A stretch of 20,523 bases of DNA from Chthoniobacterales bacterium. Its GTDB lineage: Bacteria; Verrucomicrobiota; Verrucomicrobiia; Chthoniobacterales; UBA10450. Positions 14,799 through 20,523 of the stretch are shown here, one piece after another (the stretch's first letter is position 1; the number at the start of each line of letters is the position of its first letter). The notes beneath the pieces were generated by a model, which saw nothing but the letters and a program-made list of their open reading frames with translations, had not been told where the DNA came from and did not search any database. Position numbers and translations under genes: made by a program. The stretch spans positions 1 through 20,523 of the forward strand of contig JAICXG010000018.1 in the NCBI GenBank assembly GCA_025980625.1. Reading direction: 5' to 3'.

Positions 14799-15605
14799 GT
14801 GAAGAATCCGTCGCGACCTCTTCAACACCATCTGCTCTCGACAGAGGTGGGCGATCCTTCAGCCGTGCATCTTTGCGCGCTCGCCATCATGGCCAAAGCT
14901 CCACGCGCTGGCCATGTGAAAACACGCCTCTGCCCCCCCTTAAGCACAGACGAGGCGGCGCTCTTGAATACATGCTTCCTTCGTGACACGGCTGCTTCGA
15001 TCGACAACTGCCATCCAAATGCACGCGGGGTTGCTTGCTTCACGCCGGCCGGTACGGAGAGCACCTTTCTCACGATTCTGCCGGGCGGTTTCAATTTGAT
15101 TGCACAACGGAGTGGGCCCTTCGCTGAGCGTCTCGCCGGTGCAGTCGCAGATTTGCTCGCCGTCGGCTTCGGATCGGTTTGCTTGATTGACTCCGATAGC
15201 CCGACAGTACCCGCCGTGGTATTTGCCGAGGCTATCGCAGCTCTGGCTGAGTCTGGCAACGCAATCGTTCTCGGTCCCGCTGCGGATGGCGGCTATTACC
15301 TTATTGGTATGAGTAAGCTGCACCCGCAATTATTTGCCGCAATCGACTGGAGCACCGATCGCGTTCTCTCGCAGACGCTGGCGCGCGCAAGAGATCTTCA
15401 GCTACCCGCGCATCTGCTTCCGACTCATTATGACGTCGATGACGCGGCAGCTCTTCGGCAGCTATGCGATGATCTGCTTGGTCCTGCTAATCGGATGTCA
15501 CCCGCTGTCGCTCCTGCGACGAGAGAATTTCTTTGCAATCTGATCGCCCGTGAAGGTCGCGAACGCATCTGGCCGCGCAGAGATGGATCGATTCGAAATA
15601 AATGA
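14799..15605 (+). CDS. DUF2064 / TIGR04282-type GT-A fold transferase
   Basis: The 268-residue product resembles the DUF2064 glycosyltransferase or nucleotidyltransferase-like family often found in glycan or glycolipid clusters. The nucleotide-site strand and loop are seen in ALAIMAKAPRAGHVKTRL (near 27-44). LIDSDSPTVP near 130 replaces the usual GTDCP-type acidic motif, and LGPAADGGYYLIGM near 158-171 is the strongest signature. It ends with HYDVDDAAALRQL, also typical. The start is a GTG, since ATG 14797 is out of frame and the ATG at 14889 would cut into the first strand; the true start could be a later GTG. The stop overlaps the epimerase start as ATGA, so the two are co-translated. Confidence 0.8.
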   Translation: MKNPSRPLQHHLLSTEVGDPSAVHLCALAIMAKAPRAGHVKTRLCPPLSTDEAALLNTCFLRDTAASIDNCHPNARGVACFTPAGTESTFLTILPGGFNLIAQRSGPFAERLAGAVADLLAVGFGSVCLIDSDSPTVPAVVFAEAIAALAESGNAIVLGPAADGGYYLIGMSKLHPQLFAAIDWSTDRVLSQTLARARDLQLPAHLLPTHYDVDDAAALRQLCDDLLGPANRMSPAVAPATREFLCNLIAREGRERIWPRRDGSIRNK

Positions 15606-16723
15606 AGCGCGCTCTTGTAACTGGCGGCGCCGGTTTGATCGGCTCTCATGTTGCAGATCTGTTGCGACGGGAAGGCTGGACCGTCCGCATCCTGGATAAC
15701 CTCGAACCGCAGACGCATCGCGGGGGTCGCCCGGCTTGGATTGCACCCGATTGCGATTTTGTCGAGGCGGACCTGGGTGACCGCGCCACGATCCGCGCCG
15801 CTCTCGAAGGAATCGATGTCGTGTTTCATCAGGCGGCCTACGGCGGCTACATGCCAGAGATCGCGAAATACGTGCAGGTTAATTCGTTAGGCACGGCCCA
15901 GATGCTGGAGGTCATTCGGGAGGCAAAGCTGCCGCTCCGAAAAGTGATCGTCGCTTCCTCTCAAGCGGTTTACAGCGAGGGAGCCGGTCATTGTCCCGAA
16001 CACGGGCGTGTTTATCCTCCCGTTCGTCCTCTCGAGCAGCTGCGCCGTGGCGATTGGAGCGTGCATTGTCCAATCTGCGGCGCCGTCATAAGCAGTGTGC
16101 CCACCCCGGAAGAAGCCCCGATCGGCGGCGAGACGGTCTATGGCCTAACGAAAGTCGATCAGGAAAAACTGGTCTTGTTTTGGGGCAAACAACTTGGCAT
16201 TCCGACTGTCGCGTTGCGCTATTCTTGCACTTATGGTCCGCGTCAATCGATCTTCAATCCATATACCGGTGTCATCGCGATCTTTTGCACGCGGCTGCTC
16301 AATCGTCTCCCCCCGATTCTGTATGAAGACGGCGAACAGACGCGCGACTTCTCCTTCGTTGAAGATATCGCCCGCGCCAACCTCCTCGCCGCCGAAACCG
16401 ACGCGCTCGATGGATTTGCGGTCAATATTGGGAGCGGTCGCGGCGTCTCGATCCGCGAGATAGCCGAGCAGATTTCCGATGCCCTGGGTATCCGCATTCC
16501 TCCCGAAGCGCGCGGCGAATTTCGCCCCGGCGAGATGCGTCACCTCACGAGTGATATCACCCGCGTCCGCGCCGCCGGCTACGAGCCGAAGGTGGAGCTC
16601 GCCGATGGAATCGGCCGCTACCTTGATTGGATTCGCGCACAGAAAGATGTGCGCGATTATTTCAGCGAAGCGGCGGAAATTCTGCGCCACAAAGGCATCG
16701 TCCACCGCGTCGCGCCGACGTGA
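15602..16723 (+). CDS. NAD-dependent sugar epimerase/dehydratase with CxxH/CxxC insert (dTDP-L-rhamnose 4-epimerase-like)
   Basis: This is an extended short-chain dehydrogenase of 373 residues acting on a nucleotide sugar. NAD is bound by VTGGAGLIGSH (6-16). The active site comprises the Ser segment VASSQAVYS (117-125) and YGLTK (180-184), with Y180 and K184. LRYSCTYGPRQ and EDGEQTRDFSFVEDIARA are typical substrate-side motifs. Residues about 130-162 form an insert with C131/H134 and C156/C159 (HCPEHG and HCPICG), a possible zinc ribbon. An insert of this kind is, to my recollection, found in proteins annotated dTDP-L-rhamnose 4-epimerase; the substrate is thus a guess. It is coupled by 4-base overlaps to the DUF2064 gene before it and the GT2 gene after it. 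Confidence 0.85.
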   Translation: MKRALVTGGAGLIGSHVADLLRREGWTVRILDNLEPQTHRGGRPAWIAPDCDFVEADLGDRATIRAALEGIDVVFHQAAYGGYMPEIAKYVQVNSLGTAQMLEVIREAKLPLRKVIVASSQAVYSEGAGHCPEHGRVYPPVRPLEQLRRGDWSVHCPICGAVISSVPTPEEAPIGGETVYGLTKVDQEKLVLFWGKQLGIPTVALRYSCTYGPRQSIFNPYTGVIAIFCTRLLNRLPPILYEDGEQTRDFSFVEDIARANLLAAETDALDGFAVNIGSGRGVSIREIAEQISDALGIRIPPEARGEFRPGEMRHLTSDITRVRAAGYEPKVELADGIGRYLDWIRAQKDVRDYFSEAAEILRHKGIVHRVAPT

Positions 16724-17427
16724 AACCGCACGTCTCAGTTGTCATTCCAGCACTCGACGAAGAAGAGACAATCGGGGCCGTGGTCCAAGCTTGCCTGGAG
16801 ACAGGGTTACCTGACGAGGTGATCGTGGTTGACAACGGCAGCACCGACGACACTTTCGAGCGGGCGCAGAACGCCGGGGCTCGCGTAGTCGCAGCCCCGC
16901 GCGGCTACGGTCGCGCTTGCGCCGCGGGAATTGCGGCAGCGGATCCAGGTTCGGATATTCTCGTGTTTCTGGATGGCGACGGCAGCGATTGCCCCGAATT
17001 GATGGAGCGGCTCGTTAGGCCCATAGCAAATGACGAAGCCGACTTCGCCATCGGCTCCCGGCTGCGTGGCGAGCGCGAACCTGGGAGCATGAACGCGACG
17101 CAGATTTTTGCCGCCCGCGCTGCCGGCCTGCTCCTTCGTTGGCTCTACCGCGTCGCTTACACCGACATGTCGCCCTTCCGCGCGATCCGTCGCGATTTTC
17201 TGCACCGGCTCGGCATGCGCGAAGAAACTCATGGCTGGAACTTGGAGATGCAGATGCGTGCGGCACGCAGCGGCTTGCGGATCCTCGAAGTGCCGGTGAA
17301 CCATCGTCGGCGCGCAGGCGGCAAATCGAAAGTCTCCGGCACCTTCCGCGGCACCTTTATCGCGACGGCACGGATTCTCGCTACGTTCCTGCGTGTCGCC
17401 TTGGAACGTTCGCCTCCTCAGGGGTGA
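16720..17427 (+). CDS. GT2 family glycosyltransferase (dolichol-phosphate mannosyltransferase-like)
   Basis: The 235-residue product is a GT-A glycosyltransferase. It starts VKPHVSVVIPALDEEETIGA, has VIVVDNGSTDDTFERA near 36-51, then the metal-binding LDGDGSDCPEL near 84-94, IGSRLRGEREPG near 112-123, and MSPFRAIRRDFL (150s). The late GWNLEMQMRA and RRRAGGKSKVSGTF segments fit the DPM1/DPG-synthase-like group. It has no C-terminal membrane domain. The GTG start overlaps the epimerase stop as GTGA; a longer in-frame start at 16627 lies inside the epimerase gene and is rejected. Its last 10 bases overlap the convergent membrane protein, which may use its lipid-linked sugar product (inference). 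Confidence 0.88.
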   Translation: MKPHVSVVIPALDEEETIGAVVQACLETGLPDEVIVVDNGSTDDTFERAQNAGARVVAAPRGYGRACAAGIAAADPGSDILVFLDGDGSDCPELMERLVRPIANDEADFAIGSRLRGEREPGSMNATQIFAARAAGLLLRWLYRVAYTDMSPFRAIRRDFLHRLGMREETHGWNLEMQMRAARSGLRILEVPVNHRRRAGGKSKVSGTFRGTFIATARILATFLRVALERSPPQG

Positions 17428-18686
17428 ATCTTATCCGTCCAGAGAAAGCCGTAGACCGCGACGGCGTTGATCGCGACCGAAACAACCAGAAGGATCGCTT
17501 CTAAGTTCGACCACTTGCGCGGCCCGTTACTGGCAACCAGGAGGAACATCCATGGCAATAACACCATCGCGTAGCGATAGGAGAACTGCCAGCCTCCCGG
17601 ATTGCCGTGGCACCAGAGCGCCAGGGTAAGTAATCCGATCGCCAGCCACGCCGCCCCGCGCCAGCGGCCGTTTTCACGAAAAAGCAAAAATAGAAAAGGG
17701 CTCGCGATGAAAATCGAGCAGCCGAACGCGTGCGGCTGGAGGTATGGAAAAGTCGAGATGTCGTCCATTCCCTCGAAAAGCATTTTGTAGACGTTCCAGG
17801 GGATGGCGTAGACCGAGAAGAGCCCGTGACGGTACCACGGTTCCGCCGTCAGGTTAGGAATCCGCGCATAGCCGAAGTCAAAGACGGAACCGAACCGCAC
17901 GAAGTTGTAAGCCATCGTCGCCACGCCCAGGACAAAGGGAACTGCCACGAAATACGAGAGCCTGAGCCAGCGATCGCGCACCGTAATCTGTTTTGAGTGC
18001 TGCGGCGCGATCCTGAAGAACCACCAAAACATCAGGATTGGAGCGGTAAGCAGAATCTCGCTGCGATTCCCGAACGCGAGAGCGAAACAGGCCCCGGCCA
18101 GCAGTGGTCGTGGCCTAACGAGTGTAAAGTAGAGTGCGCCCGCTCCCCCAAGAAGCGCAAAACCAAGCGCGAGTTGCCATGCCCCCGCGAAGCCGAGATT
18201 ACACCACGACCAAGTGCCGAAGATCGGGAACAACGCGAGCAGGATGCGGCGCGGAGTCGAGATTGGTTCGACCGCACTCAGCTGGTAGAACGCATAAACA
18301 CACAGTCCGGCCAGGATCGCGGCCACGACGCCGCCCGGAAAATCATGGAACAGACCGAGTGCAGAAAGCACTGCCACCGGCAGCATCGACAAGACCGCTC
18401 CTAGTGGAAAGACCGAGTAAAAGTGGCCATTCTCCGGAACCATTTCATTCAGCCACATAGGCGGCTGGGAGACGAATCCGACGTGTCCATGCAGCATGGC
18501 CGTCGCAATCCGGTAAGTGTAGTCAAAATGCTGATGCCGTGGATTCGTGGTGAGCCAAAATATAAAAGCTGCGGCGATCGCGAGCGCGACCGGCACGCTC
18601 CAGTGTCCCTCAGCAACTCGCCCGCGTTGATCCACCGTAGCCGGAACACGCGATCGCTGTTTTTCTTTCCCCTTCGCCGTCGGCAC
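17418..18686 (-). CDS. Polytopic membrane protein, GT-C/GT39-like
   Basis: The 422-residue product has a charged N-terminus of about 28 residues, then a membrane segment (VPVALAIAAAFIFWL). A loop with HQHFDYTYRIATAML follows, then roughly nine further hydrophobic stretches, including LALGFALLGGAGALYF and PFLFLLFRENGRW. The overall layout, with an acidic residue in the first loop and GNRSEILLTAPIL mid-protein, resembles GT39-type lipid-linked sugar transferases, but no diagnostic motif is complete. The start codon is GTG with no clear Shine-Dalgarno; a later start is possible. It converges on the GT2 gene with a 10-base overlap and is likely part of the same glycan pathway. Confidence 0.72.
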   Translation of the reverse strand: MPTAKGKEKQRSRVPATVDQRGRVAEGHWSVPVALAIAAAFIFWLTTNPRHQHFDYTYRIATAMLHGHVGFVSQPPMWLNEMVPENGHFYSVFPLGAVLSMLPVAVLSALGLFHDFPGGVVAAILAGLCVYAFYQLSAVEPISTPRRILLALFPIFGTWSWCNLGFAGAWQLALGFALLGGAGALYFTLVRPRPLLAGACFALAFGNRSEILLTAPILMFWWFFRIAPQHSKQITVRDRWLRLSYFVAVPFVLGVATMAYNFVRFGSVFDFGYARIPNLTAEPWYRHGLFSVYAIPWNVYKMLFEGMDDISTFPYLQPHAFGCSIFIASPFLFLLFRENGRWRGAAWLAIGLLTLALWCHGNPGGWQFSYRYAMVLLPWMFLLVASNGPRKWSNLEAILLVVSVAINAVAVYGFLWTDKIHP

Positions 18687-18845
18687 GGTGCGATCTTAAC
18701 GAGGGCGGCGCCCAAAGCCAATCGACAACTGGGTGCTACGAGCTCGCCGCCGCATCCTGACGAGAGATTACGAAATCATCATCAAACAAGATGTGCAATT
18801 TTCCCTGCATCTTCTAGCCTCCTCCGCCAGGCGCCATACGGCATT

Positions 18846-18850
18846 GGAGG
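18846..18850 (+). promoter_or_regulatory. Shine-Dalgarno of the secreted protein gene
   Basis: GGAGG lies 6 bases before ATG 18857, one of the clearest ribosome sites in the window. TCCTCC at 18820-18825 could pair with GGAGGA at 18846-18851 and mask it. Confidence 0.65.
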
Positions 18851-18856
18851 AATATT

Positions 18857-20523
18857 ATGAAAAAGGCTCTGGCTTCGGATTCCATCAGAACTCTTCCGCA
18901 GATCATCGCTTATCTCTTATACAGTGTAGGTCTGCTCCTGGCGCTGCTGGGAGTTACTAACCTGGTCGCTAGCTCGACTCAGGCCGACAGCCCCGTCGAT
19001 AATAAAGCCTCGTTCTGGGTGGGTGCTTCCTACCATAACGATGTCTCACCGCCCTTGCGTGATTTGGTTAATCTGCCGTTTGACGTAAGGCAGGAACGCG
19101 AAGGCCCAGAAAATCCGAAGCTGCCGAATTTCCACCAGGACCAGCCTGACCTGGTTATCCAGGGATCTTTGCTGCACCAACTGGCGCCCAACATTCCCGC
19201 AACAGTGTTGAACTTTGATGGCATACCTTATCCCGGGGTAGGTTGTAACTGTGCGCCGCCCGACCCGAATGGCGAGGTCGGTGCGAGCCAGTACGTGCAG
19301 ATGGTCAATGAGGGTTACCAGATTTTCAATAAGAGCACCGGAGCCTCCGTTCTGGGACCTCTCAGCATTACTTCCATATGGAGCGGCTTTGGCGGCGTTT
19401 GCCAGACAAGCGGCGACGGCGATCCAGTCGTGCTTTACGATCAATTAGCCAGCCGCTGGGTAATCACTCAGTTTGCAGGCAGCAGCGTGCCGACGGACGA
19501 GTGCATCGCGATCTCGACCACGAGCGACGCGACTGGGAGCTATTATCGCTACGCGTTTCACCTAGGGTCCAACTTCTTTGACTATCCGCATCTGGCGGTC
19601 TGGCCGGATGCTTATTACATGAGCATGAACGTCTTTAACTCCAGCGGCACGAGTTTCCTCGGCCCGCAGCCTTTCGCCTTTGACCGGACGAAGATGCTCT
19701 CAGGTCAGCCCGCTACCTTTGTCAGCCCTGTCGGGCCACTCGGCGCAACGGCCAGCCCGTTTTTACCGGCCGACGTCGATGGCTCAACGCTCCCACCCGC
19801 GGGTGCACCCGAGACTTTTGTCAGCTATCCGGGCAGCGGTAAGTACAATGTCTATCACTTGCACGTGGATTTCACCACTCCGAGTAACTCAACCTGGACG
19901 ACTTTCGCTACGCCGACAGCCGCTGGTTTTACTTCCCTTTGTCCGACGACGCGCGCCTGTGTTCCTCAATCGGGAGTTACTTCTTCAAATTATCTCGACG
20001 GGATTGGAGATCGCCTGATGTTCCGGCTTCCCTATCGAAACTTCGGCGATCATGAGTCGGTCGTTGGCAACTTTACGGTTAAGGCCAATAATGTTGCGGG
20101 TATCAGGTGGTTTGAGCTGCGCAATGTGACCTCCGGACCGGTCACAGTTTATCAGGAGAGCACTTATCAGCCTGATACCACATGGCGTTGGATGGGAAGC
20201 ATCGCGATGGATCGACAGGGAAATATCGCCCTGGCTTACAGCGCTTCGAGCTCTTCGATTCACCCGCAAATACGTTACACTGGCCGACTCGCGACCGACC
20301 CGCTCAATAGCATGACCCTGGGCGAAGGAACGATCACTGCCGGGAACGGCAGCCAGACTGGCAGCGGCAATCGCTGGGGCGACTACAGCGCGCTTACGAT
20401 TGATCCGGTAGACGACACTACATTCTGGTACACGAACGAGTACTATACGACCAACACCTCGTATAACTGGCGCACGCGAATCGCCAGCTTCCCGCTAACC
20501 ACCGGGACGCCAACGCCCACCCC
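18857..20523 (+). CDS. Large secreted protein, N-terminal part (runs off right edge)
   Basis: The frame is open for 555 codons to the window edge. A signal peptide is likely: MKKALASDSIRTLPQ, then a hydrophobic core (IIAYLLYSVGLLLALLGVTN) and a probable cleavage near VASSTQA. The mature part is rich in Gly, Ser, Thr, Tyr and Trp, as in beta-propeller or sialidase-like extracellular proteins. It includes GCNCAPPDPNGEVGASQYVQ near residue 130, SGDGDPVVLYDQLASRWVIT and GNRWGDYSALTIDP near 520. Cysteines occur in spaced pairs that could form disulfides. At the edge it enters a TPTPT linker that often precedes C-terminal repeats or anchor domains. I do not recognise a specific enzyme family and no catalytic site is claimed. 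No nonamer motif lies in this gene. Confidence 0.75.
   Translation, partial: MKKALASDSIRTLPQIIAYLLYSVGLLLALLGVTNLVASSTQADSPVDNKASFWVGASYHNDVSPPLRDLVNLPFDVRQEREGPENPKLPNFHQDQPDLVIQGSLLHQLAPNIPATVLNFDGIPYPGVGCNCAPPDPNGEVGASQYVQMVNEGYQIFNKSTGASVLGPLSITSIWSGFGGVCQTSGDGDPVVLYDQLASRWVITQFAGSSVPTDECIAISTTSDATGSYYRYAFHLGSNFFDYPHLAVWPDAYYMSMNVFNSSGTSFLGPQPFAFDRTKMLSGQPATFVSPVGPLGATASPFLPADVDGSTLPPAGAPETFVSYPGSGKYNVYHLHVDFTTPSNSTWTTFATPTAAGFTSLCPTTRACVPQSGVTSSNYLDGIGDRLMFRLPYRNFGDHESVVGNFTVKANNVAGIRWFELRNVTSGPVTVYQESTYQPDTTWRWMGSIAMDRQGNIALAYSASSSSIHPQIRYTGRLATDPLNSMTLGEGTITAGNGSQTGSGNRWGDYSALTIDPVDDTTFWYTNEYYTTNTSYNWRTRIASFPLTTGTPTPT

Larger units (their letters stand above)
124..18121. repeat. Dispersed nonamer TCGTTAGGC / GCCTAACGA, 16 exact copies
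   Basis: TCGTTAGGC on the plus strand: 124, 1965, 6524, 6599, 6916, 9467, 15884, 17012 (first base). GCCTAACGA on the plus strand: 1159, 3462, 6461, 8176, 8289, 9726, 16143, 18113. One more 8-mer CGTTAGGC is at 7049. Near-copies are at 852, 2218, 7770 and 9861. Most lie wholly inside genes, and the copy at 6461 contains the stop codon of the YhaM-like gene. None falls in 3471-6460, 9735-15883 or after 18121. The span given here is that of the family, not of one element. Confidence 0.9.

Overview
The window reads as part of a chromosome from a free-living, GC-rich Gram-negative bacterium. A heptose-1-phosphate adenylyltransferase (LPS inner core) and a surface-glycan gene cluster point to an outer membrane. 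The housekeeping genes, the intergenic hairpin repeats and the large secreted protein at the right edge would fit a soil member of the Verrucomicrobiota (Spartobacteria-like). That placement is inference; no rRNA or marker gene in the window fixes it. No tRNA, rRNA, CRISPR array, integrase or insertion sequence was found.

Layout. Positions 1-3083 form a leftward set: a two-domain thiosulfate sulfurtransferase, a SufE-like protein, then carB, which runs off the left edge. Hairpin-forming repeats lie between these genes, and one repeat copy is read in frame inside carB. At 3194-3676 is a solitary Xre/MbcA/ParS-type antitoxin with a histone-like tail. It converges on a large membrane protein (3604-5307). 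Next come a YhaM-like OB/HD protein (5423-6466), an orphan DNA methyltransferase (6426-7247, minus), thiG (7388-8188), two or three tiny minus-strand genes (8185-8700), and the pair rfaE2-purN (8759-9855).

A leftward operon follows: a VTT/TVP38 membrane protein, cdd, mnmG, plsY, gpsA (14534 down to 9834). Its genes overlap or are separated by only a few bases. A rightward glycan cassette comes next (14799-17427): a DUF2064 transferase, an NAD-dependent sugar epimerase with a metal-ribbon-like insert, and a GT2 glycosyltransferase, joined by ATGA and GTGA overlaps. A GT-C-like membrane protein converges on it (17418-18686). The right edge holds the first 555 residues of a secreted protein (18857 onward).

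The most unusual signal is a non-palindromic 9-mer, TCGTTAGGC/GCCTAACGA. It occurs 16 times, 8 in each orientation, where less than one copy is expected by chance. It lies inside or at the ends of unrelated genes, in every reading register that avoids an internal stop. Density, orientation balance and gene-internal placement resemble DNA-uptake signal sequences (Neisseria DUS, Haemophilus USS) or the cyanobacterial HIP1 motif, so this may be an undescribed genome-wide signal. Other points of interest are the REP-like element translated inside carB, a near-consensus parS site inside mnmG, the solitary antitoxin, and the fact that all five convergent gene pairs overlap at their 3' ends.
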